Assembly: GCF_964253035.1 (NCBI RefSeq)
Contig: NZ_CAXUQL020000001.1
Coordinates: 310,001-374,000, forward strand
Length of the DNA stretch: 64,000 nucleotides
Direction: 5' to 3'
From: Pseudorhodoferax sp032153935
Lineage (GTDB): Bacteria > Pseudomonadota > Gammaproteobacteria > Burkholderiales > Burkholderiaceae_C
Shown here: positions 16,133 through 24,395 of the stretch, piece after piece
How positions within the stretch are numbered: position 1 is the stretch's first letter
Layout of the letters: every line of letters begins with the position of its first letter
Translations under genes and position numbers: made by a program
The notes under the pieces: model-generated
The model's input: the letters and a program-made list of their open reading frames with translations, nothing else
The model's database searches: none
What the model was told of the DNA's origin: nothing

Positions 16133-16162
16133 TTGACCAGGGCTTTCGCAATTGGCAAGAAT
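16133..16162 (+). promoter_or_regulatory. Candidate promoter of the cyclopropane fatty acid synthase gene
   Basis: TTGACC (16133-16138), 18-base spacer, AAGAAT (16157-16162). The predicted transcription start would fall at or within a few bases of the ATG at 16170, which has no ribosome site in front, so the mRNA may be leaderless. Confidence 0.35.
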
Positions 16163-16169
16163 TTGTTGC

Positions 16170-17438
16170 ATGCGCAACCCCCTCATCCCCAAAATCGAAG
16201 CCCAGCTGCAAGGATTGCCAGTCCCCGTCGCACTGCAGCTGCCGGCCGGTGAACGCGTGGGCGCCAGCGGTGCCAAGGTCACGCTGGCGTTCCAGGACTG
16301 GTCCAGCCTGGCCACCATGGCCGCCGGGCAGATCGGCCGGCTGGCCGAAGACTTCGTCGAGAGCCGTGTGCAGTTGCAGGGCCGCATGCGTGACCTCATG
16401 GAGGTGGCTGCCCGGCTGCTGCCAGGGCACCCCGGTGAGCAGGCGGCGTCGGGCTGGTGGGGCAACATGCTGCGCCGTGCCAGATCACTGGCCGCGCATT
16501 CGCAGGCCAAGGACGCCGAGCAGATCCAGTTCCACTACGACGTCTCGGACGACTTCTACGCCCTGTGGCTGGACGACAAGCGCGTGTACTCCTGCGCGTA
16601 CTTCCGCGAGGCCGACATGACACTCGGCCAGGCCCAGGAGGCCAAGCTCGACCACATCTGCAGAAAGCTCATGCTGCACAGCGGCGAGCGCTTCCTGGAC
16701 GTGGGCGCAGGCTGGGGCGGCCTGCTGTTGTGGGCCGCCGAGCACTATGGCGTGGACGCCACCGGCATCACGCTCTCGCACAACCAGCACGCGCACGTGA
16801 ACCGCGAGATCGAGCGGCGCGGCCTGTCGGGCCGGGTGCGCATGCTGCTGTGCGACTACCGGGACCTGGACGCCGAGCCCTTCGACAAGATCGCCTCGGT
16901 CGGCATGTTCGAGCATGTGGGCCGGGCCAACATGCCGACCTACTTCGCCCGCATCCACGAACTGCTCAAGCCAGGCGGCCTGGTGCTCAACCACGGCATC
17001 ACGGGCTCGTCGGTCCACCACGACCAACTCGGCGCCGGCATGGGCGACTTCATCGAGAAGTACATCTTCCCGGGCGGCGAACTGCTGCACGTCTCGCATG
17101 TGCTGCGCGAGCTGGCCGGCGCCGGCCTGGAGATGGTGGACACCGAAAACCTGCGCCCACACTACGCACGCACGCTGTGGGCCTGGTCCGATGCGCTGGA
17201 AGCCCGGCTGGACGAAGCCCGGCAGGTGCTCGCCTCCACGGCCAGGGACGTAGCAACGGCTGAACGCGTGCTGCGTGCCTACCGGCTGTACCTGGCCGGC
17301 AGCGCCATGAGCTTCGAGCACGACTGGATCTCGCTGCACCAGATGCTGGCCAGCCGGCCCAGCGGCAGCACCCGGGTGGGCCCGATGACGGGCGCACAAT
17401 CTCCCTACCCGTTCAACCGCGGTTACATGTACCGCTGA
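16170..17438 (+). CDS. cfa: Cyclopropane-fatty-acyl-phospholipid synthase
   Basis: Transfers a methylene group from S-adenosylmethionine to the double bond of unsaturated phospholipid acyl chains, at the inner membrane surface. The 422-residue protein has an N-terminal lipid-interaction region and a C-terminal methyltransferase fold: IQFHYDVSDDFYALWLDD near residue 119, SAM loop FLDVGAGWGG near 172-181, SVGMFEHVG and the region around FIEKYIFPGG. Start is ATG at 16170; a TTG at 16152 would add six residues. Followed six bases later by a DUF1840 gene, likely co-transcribed. Confidence 0.93.
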   Translation: MRNPLIPKIEAQLQGLPVPVALQLPAGERVGASGAKVTLAFQDWSSLATMAAGQIGRLAEDFVESRVQLQGRMRDLMEVAARLLPGHPGEQAASGWWGNMLRRARSLAAHSQAKDAEQIQFHYDVSDDFYALWLDDKRVYSCAYFREADMTLGQAQEAKLDHICRKLMLHSGERFLDVGAGWGGLLLWAAEHYGVDATGITLSHNQHAHVNREIERRGLSGRVRMLLCDYRDLDAEPFDKIASVGMFEHVGRANMPTYFARIHELLKPGGLVLNHGITGSSVHHDQLGAGMGDFIEKYIFPGGELLHVSHVLRELAGAGLEMVDTENLRPHYARTLWAWSDALEARLDEARQVLASTARDVATAERVLRAYRLYLAGSAMSFEHDWISLHQMLASRPSGSTRVGPMTGAQSPYPFNRGYMYR

Positions 17439-17443
17439 CCCCC

Positions 17444-17770
17444 ATGCTGTTCAAGTTCAAGTCCAAGGCCACTGGCGACCTCATCATGCTGGAGCCCAAC
17501 GGGCGCCGCGTGCTGCAGCTGATCGGCAAGGAGCCAGGACCCAGCGGCATCATCCAGCCCGACCAGATGGCAGGTGCCGTGGCCGCGCTGGAGAAGGCCA
17601 TCGCCGAAGAAGAGGCGGCCCAGAAGGCTGCAGAGGACGAGGCGCATGCCAAGGGTGAGCAGCCCCGGACCAAGCCCGAGGTGGTGTCGCTGCGCCAGCG
17701 CGCCATCCCGTTCATCGAGATGCTGCGACGCGCCCAGGCCGCGGGCAAGGACGTGGTCTGGGGCGTGTAG
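17444..17770 (+). CDS. DUF1840 family protein
   Basis: A 108-residue cytoplasmic protein of the DUF1840 family, common in Burkholderiales and of unknown function. Visible features are the N-terminal MLFKFKSKATGDLIMLEPNG, an acidic, Ala/Glu-rich coiled stretch (about residues 45-70) and the C-terminal VSLRQRAIPFIEMLRRA. Positioned immediately after cfa. The name rests on family recognition; nothing here indicates a biochemical role. Confidence 0.85.
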   Translation: MLFKFKSKATGDLIMLEPNGRRVLQLIGKEPGPSGIIQPDQMAGAVAALEKAIAEEEAAQKAAEDEAHAKGEQPRTKPEVVSLRQRAIPFIEMLRRAQAAGKDVVWGV

Positions 17771-17784
17771 CCCGACCCCTGCGT

Positions 17785-18795
17785 TCAGTCGACCTTGGCG
17801 CCCGAGGCCTTGACCACGGGCTGCCACTTCTTGAGTTCCGCGGCGATCAGTGCAGCGAACTGCTGCGGCGTGTTGCCGCTCGGGATCGCGCCCTGCGCCA
17901 GCAGCCGCTCGTTGACATCCTGGGTCCTGATGGCCTTGGCCACGTCCTGCTGGATGCGGTTGACGATCTCAGGCGGCGTGCCCGCGGGTGCCAGCAGGCC
18001 GAACCATGAGCTGGCCTCGAAGCCCTTGAGCGCGGGCCCGCCGGCCTGCTCCACGGTGGGCACGTCCGGCAGCGCGGCCGAGCGCTGGGCACTCGTGACC
18101 GCCAGCGCGGTCAGCTTGCCGGCCTTGATCTGCTGCATGGCCGAGGGCAGGTTGTCGAACATCACGTCCATGTTGCCGCCCACCATGTCCATGAGCGCAG
18201 GGCCCGAGCCCCGGTACGGGAAGTGCACCATGTAGGCGCCCGTCATGGTCTTGAACAGCTCGCCGGCCATGTGGATCGAGGTGCCGTTGCCGCTGGAGGC
18301 CATGTTGAGCTTGCCCGGATTCGCCTTGGCGTAGGCGATGAAGTCCTGCACGTTGTGGATCTTGAGCGCGCGCGCCTTGTCGGCATTGACCACCATCACG
18401 TTGGGCACGCCGGCCACCAGGCTGATCGGCGCGAAGTCCTTCACCGGGTCGTAGGGCATCTTGTCGTAGAGCCACTTGTTGATGGCGTGCGTGCCCACCG
18501 TGCCCATCAGGATGGTGTAGCCGTCCGGCGCGGCCTTGGCCACGATGTCGGCACCGATGTTGCCGCCGGCGCCGGCCTTGTTGTCCACCACCACGGGCTG
18601 GCCCAGCGACTTGGTGAGCTCCACCGCCACCGCGCGGGCCAGGATGTCGGTGGTGCCGCCCGGCGCGAACGGCACGACCATGCGGATGGGCTTGGTGGGC
18701 CAGCCCGACTGGGCCAGCACGGGCAGGGCATGGGCAGAGGCGGCCAATGCGGCGGCGCCCAGCAGCAGGCGGCGGATCGACAGGATGGATGGCAT
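17785..18795 (-). CDS. Bug/TctC-type periplasmic solute receptor
   Basis: Periplasmic binding protein of a tripartite tricarboxylate-type transporter. The 336-residue precursor has a signal peptide ending near ALPVLAQ, then WPTKPIRMVVPFAPGGTTD, the typical N-terminal ligand loop, and LGQPVVVDNKAGAGGNIG. Ligands of this family are mostly small carboxylates; none can be assigned here. It is an orphan receptor without membrane subunits beside it, as is common in Burkholderiales, and is divergent from a PQQ alcohol dehydrogenase whose oxidation products could be candidates (inference). Confidence 0.92.
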   Translation of the reverse strand: MPSILSIRRLLLGAAALAASAHALPVLAQSGWPTKPIRMVVPFAPGGTTDILARAVAVELTKSLGQPVVVDNKAGAGGNIGADIVAKAAPDGYTILMGTVGTHAINKWLYDKMPYDPVKDFAPISLVAGVPNVMVVNADKARALKIHNVQDFIAYAKANPGKLNMASSGNGTSIHMAGELFKTMTGAYMVHFPYRGSGPALMDMVGGNMDVMFDNLPSAMQQIKAGKLTALAVTSAQRSAALPDVPTVEQAGGPALKGFEASSWFGLLAPAGTPPEIVNRIQQDVAKAIRTQDVNERLLAQGAIPSGNTPQQFAALIAAELKKWQPVVKASGAKVD

Positions 18796-18860
18796 GTCGC
18801 AGGTTCCTTGGTTCGGCAATGGCCGCGATGCTAGGCGAGCGCCATGCTGCACTGCGCCAG

Positions 18861-18890
18861 TGGTAACCCGCGCGACAGCGGCTAGGGAAA
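18861..18890 (-). promoter_or_regulatory. Shared motif upstream of a Bug receptor gene
   Basis: Reading leftward toward the receptor: TTTCCCTA (18883-18890), 14 bases, GGTTACCA (18861-18868). A close copy, TTTCCCTA-12-GGCTACCA, precedes the second Bug gene at 28236-28263. It also lies in the upstream region of the divergent alcohol dehydrogenase gene. Role unknown. Confidence 0.3.
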
Positions 18891-18959
18891 GTACGGAGCA
18901 TCCGTCTGCCCAGCGCGCAGATGCTCGGCAGCACCCCAACAACAAGAGGAGACACCACG

Positions 18960-21050
18960 ATGGTCGTACGTTCCCTTGCTGCGCTGGCCCTGTCCGCGCT
19001 GGCGCTTTCGGTTGCGGCACAGACGCCGGCCGAGCGCGCGGCCAGCGCCACGAAAAAGGTCAACGGCAGCTTCATCCGCGCCAACGCGGCCAAGACGCCG
19101 GACTGGCCCAGCGTCGGGCTCGACTACGCCGAGACGCGCTACAGCCGGCTCGACCAGATCAACGCCGGCAATGTCAAGCAACTCGGGCTGGTCTGGTCCT
19201 ACAACCTGGAGAGCACGCGTGGCGTGGAGGCCACGCCGCTGGTGGTCGACGGGGTGATGTACGTGACGGCCTCGTGGAGCGTGGTGCACGCCATCGACGT
19301 GCGCAGCGGCCAGCGCATCTGGAGCTACGACCCGCAGGTCGACAAGTCCAAGGGCTTTCGCGGCTGCTGCGACGTGGTCAACCGCGGCGTCGCACTGTGG
19401 GAGGGCAAGGTCTACGTGGGCGCCTACGACGGCCGCCTGGTGGCGCTGGACGCGGCCAGCGGCCGTGTGCTGTGGGAGAAGGACACGCTCATCGACCACG
19501 CGCGCAGCTACACCATCACGGGTGCGCCGCGCGTGTTCAAGGGCAAGGTGCTGATCGGCAACGGCGGCGCCGAGTACGGCGTGCGCGGCTACATCACGGC
19601 CTACGACGCCAACACCGGCGACCAGAAATGGCGCTGGTTCACGGTGCCGGGCGATCCGGCCAAGCCCCATGAAGATGCGTCGATGGCGCGGGCCGCCAAG
19701 ACGTGGGACCCGGCCGGCAAGTACTGGGAAGCCGGCGGCGGCGGCACGGTGTGGGACACCATGGCTTTCGACCCCGAACTCAACCTCATGTACATCGGCA
19801 CCGGCAACGGCTCGCCCTGGGCGCGCAGCAAGCGCAGCCCCAAGGGCGGCGACAACCTGTACCTGGCCTCCATCGTCGCGCTGGATCCGGACACCGGCGC
19901 CTACAAGTGGCACTACCAGGAGACGCCGGGCGACAACTGGGACTACACCTCCACGCAGCCCATGATCCTGGCCGACATCAAGATCGCCGGCAAGCCACGC
20001 AAGGTGATCCTGCACGCGCCCAAGAACGGCTTCTTCTTCGTGATCGACCGCACCAACGGCAAGTTCATCTCGGCCAAGAACTTCGTCGAGGTGAACTGGG
20101 CCACGGGCTACGACGCCAAGGGCCGGCCGATCGAGATCGCCGCCGCACGCCAGAACGACAAGCCGGGCGAGAGCATGCCCGGCCCCTATGGCGCGCACAA
20201 CTGGCACCCCATGTCGTTCAACCCGGCCACCGGCCTGGTCTACCTGCCGGCCCAGCATGTGCCGATCAACCTCATGGACGACAAGGACTGGAAGTTCAAC
20301 GAGAACGTGGCGCTGCGCCCGCATTCCAACCAGGGCTGGAACACCGCCATGTTCCTGAACGCCGCGCCGCCCACGAGCAAGCCCATGGGCCGGCTCGTGG
20401 CCTGGGACCCGGTGGCGCAGAAGGAAGCCTGGGGCGTGGAGCATGTCTCGCCCTGGAACGGCGGCACGCTGACCACGGCCGGCAACCTGGTGTTCCAGGG
20501 CACGGCCGACGGCCGCATGGTGGCCTACGACGCCAAGACCGGCGCCAAGCTCTGGGAAACGCCCACCGGCACCGGAGTGGTGGCCGCGCCGTCCACCTAC
20601 CTGGTGGACGGCAGGCAGTACGTCTCGGTCGCGGTGGGCTGGGGCGGCGTGTATGGCCAGGCCGCGCGCGCCACCGAGCGCCAGGGCCCGGGCACGGTCT
20701 ACACCTTCGCGGTGGGCGGCACCGCCAAGATGCCCGACTTCGTGGAGTACCGCGCGGGCAAGCTGCTGCAGGGCGTGAAGTACGACGCGGCCAAGGTCGA
20801 GGCCGGCACCGGGCTGTACGTCAGCAACTGCGTGCTGTGCCACGGCGTGCCGGGCGTGGACCGCGGCGGCAACATCCCCAACCTGGGCACCATGGACGCG
20901 GCCTTCATCGAGAACCTGGACAAGTTCGTGTTCAAGGGCCCGGCCATGGCGCGCGGCATGCCGGACTTCACGGGCAAACTGTCAATGGACGATGTGGAGG
21001 CCATCAAGGCCTTCATCCAGGGCACGGTGGACGCGGTGCGGCCCAAATAG
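18960..21050 (+). CDS. PQQ-dependent quinohemoprotein alcohol dehydrogenase
   Basis: Periplasmic oxidation of alcohols with pyrroloquinoline quinone, passing electrons to its own heme c. The 696-residue precursor has a signal peptide ending near ALSVAAQ, an eight-bladed propeller with docking repeats (for example SGRVLWEKDT), the vicinal disulfide pair Cys136-Cys137 (FRGCCDVVN), catalytic Asp328 in GDNWDYTST, and a C-terminal cytochrome domain with CVLCH at 624-628. Residue 330 is Thr rather than the extra Asp of lanthanide-dependent enzymes, so a calcium form is expected. The ATG follows AAGAGGAG. No PQQ synthesis genes are in view. Confidence 0.93.
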   Translation: MVVRSLAALALSALALSVAAQTPAERAASATKKVNGSFIRANAAKTPDWPSVGLDYAETRYSRLDQINAGNVKQLGLVWSYNLESTRGVEATPLVVDGVMYVTASWSVVHAIDVRSGQRIWSYDPQVDKSKGFRGCCDVVNRGVALWEGKVYVGAYDGRLVALDAASGRVLWEKDTLIDHARSYTITGAPRVFKGKVLIGNGGAEYGVRGYITAYDANTGDQKWRWFTVPGDPAKPHEDASMARAAKTWDPAGKYWEAGGGGTVWDTMAFDPELNLMYIGTGNGSPWARSKRSPKGGDNLYLASIVALDPDTGAYKWHYQETPGDNWDYTSTQPMILADIKIAGKPRKVILHAPKNGFFFVIDRTNGKFISAKNFVEVNWATGYDAKGRPIEIAAARQNDKPGESMPGPYGAHNWHPMSFNPATGLVYLPAQHVPINLMDDKDWKFNENVALRPHSNQGWNTAMFLNAAPPTSKPMGRLVAWDPVAQKEAWGVEHVSPWNGGTLTTAGNLVFQGTADGRMVAYDAKTGAKLWETPTGTGVVAAPSTYLVDGRQYVSVAVGWGGVYGQAARATERQGPGTVYTFAVGGTAKMPDFVEYRAGKLLQGVKYDAAKVEAGTGLYVSNCVLCHGVPGVDRGGNIPNLGTMDAAFIENLDKFVFKGPAMARGMPDFTGKLSMDDVEAIKAFIQGTVDAVRPK

Positions 21051-21065
21051 GCCAGCCTTCATCAA

Positions 21066-21085
21066 ACTGAGATTGCATTCTCAGT
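21066..21085. promoter_or_regulatory. Fur-box-like palindrome upstream of the TonB receptor module
   Basis: Perfect 7-bp inverted repeat ACTGAGA/TCTCAGT around TTGCAT; the core TGAGATTGCATTCTCA resembles iron-box half-sites. It overlaps a -10-like TAGAAT at 21085-21090 pointing toward the DUF2946-like and receptor genes. Iron control by Fur would fit a siderophore receptor; not proven. Confidence 0.45.
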
Positions 21086-21091
21086 AGAATC

Positions 21092-21122
21092 GCGGGCCGC
21101 ATCGTTGCGGCCCGCCTCTTTT
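21092..21122 (+). terminator. Rho-independent terminator after the alcohol dehydrogenase gene
   Basis: Perfect 9-bp stem GCGGGCCGC/GCGGCCCGC with loop ATCGTT (21092-21115), followed by CTCTTTT. The T-run is part of the TTG proposed as start of the next gene, and the Fur-like palindrome lies just upstream, so transcripts begun there would carry this hairpin in or at their 5' end. Confidence 0.75.
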
Positions 21123-21456
21123 GCGCCTTCCAATCCGCCTCCTGCTGCTGCGTCTGCTGCTGGTGGCCGTGTTCTTCAACACGGCCATCGGCGTGCCGGC
21201 GCACGCCATCGAGCACCTGCGCGAGGCCCAGGCCAGCCTGCGCGATGCCGAAGCACCGGCAGAACCTGCCGAGGCCCACACGGCCTGCGCCTGGTGCAGC
21301 AGCTACGCGACGCTGGAGCAGGCCCTGGACATGGCGCTGCCGCGGCCCTGCCCGCCAGCCGCCAGCGCCGGACACGCCATCCCTTGGCACAGTGCAGACG
21401 CAAGCCTGAGCGCGGAGCGCTGGCCGTTCCGCTCGCGCGACCCACCGCAAGCCTGA
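21121..21456 (+). CDS. Small exported Cys/His protein, DUF2946-like
   Basis: A 111-residue product with a hydrophobic leader (LLLLRLLLVAVFFNTAIG) and then PAHAIEHL and HTACAWCSSYATLEQAL, giving a CxxC pair with nearby histidines. DUF2946-type proteins with this look often sit upstream of TonB receptors and are suspected to handle metals. The only start that includes the leader is TTG at 21121; GTG codons inside the leader are alternatives. No convincing ribosome site precedes the TTG. Located 99 bases before the receptor gene. Confidence 0.55.
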   Translation: MRLPIRLLLLRLLLVAVFFNTAIGVPAHAIEHLREAQASLRDAEAPAEPAEAHTACAWCSSYATLEQALDMALPRPCPPAASAGHAIPWHSADASLSAERWPFRSRDPPQA

Positions 21457-21555
21457 GACCCCGCCGCCCGCGCGGCCCCACCCGTTCGGCCTTGACCGGC
21501 CACCGCCTCAGCCTGCCCGCCATCCAGCCGGGCGGCGCCTTGCTGTCTTTCGCCC

Positions 21556-23670
21556 ATGCCCATTCCTCCCTTCACGCGGCGGCTGCTGCCGCTCGCGCTC
21601 TGCACCGCTCTGCCCGTTCTCGCCCAGGACGCCCAGCTGTCCACCGTCGAGGTGGTCGGCCGCACCGCCTCCGGCGCCTACCATGCCGAAGAAGCCGCAG
21701 GCGCCAAGAGCGAGCTGCCGCTGCGCGAGTTGCCGCAGTCCGTCCGCATCGTCACGCGCCAGGCCATCGACGACCTGGGCGCGACCCGGCTCGACGACGT
21801 GCTCGACTACGTCGGCGGTGTCTCGCGCCAGAACAACTTCGGCGGGCTGTGGGACAACATCACCATCCGCGGCATGCCGGGCGACCAGAACGCCGGCACG
21901 GCCACGCTGTTCAACGGTTTCTCGTCGGGCCGCGGCTTCAACGCGCCGCGCGACCTGGCCGGCGTGGAACGCATCGAATTCCTCAAGGGCCCGGCCGCCG
22001 CGCTGTACGGCAGCAGCGAGCCGGGCGGCACGCTCAACGTGGTCTCCAAGCGACCGCTCTGGAAGTCCGCGCATGCCGTCGAGGCCTACGGCGGCAGCCA
22101 TGGCCTCAAGCGTGGCGCGCTCGACAGCACCGGCCCCATCGGCGAGAACTTCGCCTACCGGCTCAACGTGGCCGTGGAAGACCGCGACGGCTGGCGCGAC
22201 CATGTCGGATCGCAGCGCCAGGTGCTGGCGCCGGCCTTCACCTGGAAGCTCACGAACAACACCGTGCTCGACTACACGGGCGAGATCCTGCGCCACGCCA
22301 CGCCGCTGGACCGCGGCGTCGTGGCCGTGGGCAACCGGCTCGGCGCGATCCCGCGCACGCGCTTCCTGGGCGAGCCGGCCGATGGCGATGTGCGTGTGGA
22401 CAACCGCACGCACCAGGCCATCCTCTCGCACATCTGGGACAGCGGCTGGACGGGCCGGCTCGGCCTGTCGCACCGGACCACGGGCATTCACGGCACCTCG
22501 ACCGAAGCCACGGCGCTGCAGGCCAACGGCCTGCTCACGCGCCAGCGCCGGCTGCGCAACTACGACTCGGACGACCTCGCCGTGCAGGCCGAGCTGCAGG
22601 GCCGCGTGGCGACCGGCAGCCTCTCGCACGAGCTGCTGTTCGGCGTCGAGTGCTACCGCTTCGACATGGACACGCTGATGCTGCGCGTGAACCCCAGTAC
22701 CAGCCAGCCCTACGCCATCGACATCTACAACCCCGTCTACGGCCAGGCCCAGCCCACCCCGCTGGCCAACACCGACACCTTCGAGCGCCAGCGCAACACC
22801 GCCTTCTACCTGCAGGACGCCATCACGCTGGCGCCGTCGTGGCGCTTGCTGGCCGGCCTGCGGGTCGACCGCTACGAGCAGACCCTGCTGAATCGCCGCA
22901 CCGGTGTGCAGACGCAACAGGAGCCGACCTCGACCTCGCCGCGCCTGGGCCTGAGCTGGCTGCCCACGTCGCAGTGGACGCTGTACGCCAATGCCGGCCG
23001 CTCGTTCCGGCCCAATGGAGGCACCGACGCGGCCGGCGCGAGCTTCGAACCGGAGACCGGCCGCGCGCTGGAACTCGGCGCCAAATGGGAAAGCGCGGAC
23101 AAGCGCATCGGCGCCACCGCCGCGCTGTTCGAGATCCGCAAGCGCAACGTGCAGACCGCCGATCCGGCCAACGCCGGCTACTCCATCGCGGCCGGCGAGA
23201 TCCGCTCGCGCGGCCTGGAGCTGGACCTGGCAGGGCAGCTCAGCACGCACTGGCGCCTCAACGCCAGTCTGTCGCTCAACGACGTGGAAGTCACGCGCGA
23301 CAACAACCTGGAGGTGGGCGGGCGCCTGCTCAACGTGCCGCGCATCAACGGCAGCCTGCTGGCGGTCTACGAGGACGCCTTCGCCAACGGCCAGCGCTTC
23401 GGCATCGGTGGCGGCGTCACCCACACGGGCAAGCGCCTGGGCATGGCCCGCACCCAGGCAGAGGCAAACGCCGGCACGGCCGCCTTCGAGCTGCCGCACT
23501 ACACCACGGCCAAGCTGGTCGGCTACTGGCGCGTCACGCCCAGCCTGCGCCTCACGCTCGACGTGGACAACCTGTTCAACACCACCCACTACACGAGCTC
23601 GTTCAGCCGCGTGTGGGTCACGCCCGGCATGGAGCGCTCCATCACCGTCGGCCTGCAGGCGAAGTTCTGA
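21556..23670 (+). CDS. TonB-dependent siderophore-type receptor
   Basis: Outer-membrane receptor of 704 residues. Signal peptide ends near LPVLAQ; the plug domain carries LPQSVRIVTRQAIDDLG, IRGMPGDQ and VERIEFLKGPAAALYG with SSEPGGTLNVVSKRP, the signature of FpvA/FhuA-like siderophore receptors; the barrel ends with a C-terminal Phe (GLQAKF) as required for assembly. The stop overlaps the following ABC ATPase start (TGATG), so receptor and ABC transporter are translated together. The ligand is unknown, and no siderophore synthesis genes are present. Confidence 0.92.
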   Translation: MPIPPFTRRLLPLALCTALPVLAQDAQLSTVEVVGRTASGAYHAEEAAGAKSELPLRELPQSVRIVTRQAIDDLGATRLDDVLDYVGGVSRQNNFGGLWDNITIRGMPGDQNAGTATLFNGFSSGRGFNAPRDLAGVERIEFLKGPAAALYGSSEPGGTLNVVSKRPLWKSAHAVEAYGGSHGLKRGALDSTGPIGENFAYRLNVAVEDRDGWRDHVGSQRQVLAPAFTWKLTNNTVLDYTGEILRHATPLDRGVVAVGNRLGAIPRTRFLGEPADGDVRVDNRTHQAILSHIWDSGWTGRLGLSHRTTGIHGTSTEATALQANGLLTRQRRLRNYDSDDLAVQAELQGRVATGSLSHELLFGVECYRFDMDTLMLRVNPSTSQPYAIDIYNPVYGQAQPTPLANTDTFERQRNTAFYLQDAITLAPSWRLLAGLRVDRYEQTLLNRRTGVQTQQEPTSTSPRLGLSWLPTSQWTLYANAGRSFRPNGGTDAAGASFEPETGRALELGAKWESADKRIGATAALFEIRKRNVQTADPANAGYSIAAGEIRSRGLELDLAGQLSTHWRLNASLSLNDVEVTRDNNLEVGGRLLNVPRINGSLLAVYEDAFANGQRFGIGGGVTHTGKRLGMARTQAEANAGTAAFELPHYTTAKLVGYWRVTPSLRLTLDVDNLFNTTHYTSSFSRVWVTPGMERSITVGLQAKF

Positions 23671-24395
23671 TGACCACCTGCGCACTCCACGCCCAGTCCG
23701 CCTGGGCCGGCTACGCCGGCCGCAGCATCCTGCGCGGCCTGGACCTCGCCGTCGCCCCCGGCGAGACTTACGCCCTGCTCGGCGCCAACGGCGCCGGCAA
23801 GACCACCACGCTGAGCCTGTTCCTGGGCTTCGTGCAGCCCACGCGCGGCCAGGTGCGCGTGCTGGGTGCCGACCCCGTGGTTGACGCCGCCGCGGCGCGG
23901 CGCCAGCTGGCCTACATCCCCGAGAACGTGGCCCTGTACGAGCACCTCAGCGCGCGCGAGAACCTGGCCTACTTCCTGGACCTCGCAGGCCAGCACCAGG
24001 GGCAGGACGCCATCGCCACCGCGCTCGCGCGGGCCGGCCTGGACACCACAGCCCATGGCAGGCGCGTGTCCGGCTTCTCCAAGGGGATGCGGCAGAAGGT
24101 GGCCATCGCGCTGGCGCTGGCGCGCCAGGTGCCGGTGCTGCTGCTGGACGAACCGACCTCCGGCCTGGACCCGCAGGCCCAGGCCGAGTTCAGCCGTCTG
24201 CTGGCCTGGCTGCGCGGCGAGGGCGTGGCCATCCTGATGGTCACGCACGACCTGCTGGGCGCGGCCGAGGTCGCCGACCGCATCGGCTTCCTGGACCAGG
24301 GCCGGCTGCTCCACGAGGTGGCGGCCAGCGGCGCCGAGCGCTTCGATGTGCGCGCGCTGCACCGGCGCTATGCCGGCGCAGGAGCCGCGGCATGA
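23670..24395 (+). CDS. ABC transporter ATPase (NosF-like)
   Basis: Cytoplasmic ATP-binding subunit of 241 residues. Walker A GANGAGKTTTL near residue 39, Q-loop region AYIPENVALYEHLS, signature VSGFSKGMRQKV, Walker B VLLLDEPTSGLDP and the switch histidine in MVTHD. Sequence style resembles ATPases paired with ABC-2/DUF3526 permeases, including NosF. ATG lies in TGATG with the receptor stop; the stop overlaps the next gene as ATGA. Confidence 0.93.
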   Translation: MTTCALHAQSAWAGYAGRSILRGLDLAVAPGETYALLGANGAGKTTTLSLFLGFVQPTRGQVRVLGADPVVDAAAARRQLAYIPENVALYEHLSARENLAYFLDLAGQHQGQDAIATALARAGLDTTAHGRRVSGFSKGMRQKVAIALALARQVPVLLLDEPTSGLDPQAQAEFSRLLAWLRGEGVAILMVTHDLLGAAEVADRIGFLDQGRLLHEVAASGAERFDVRALHRRYAGAGAAA

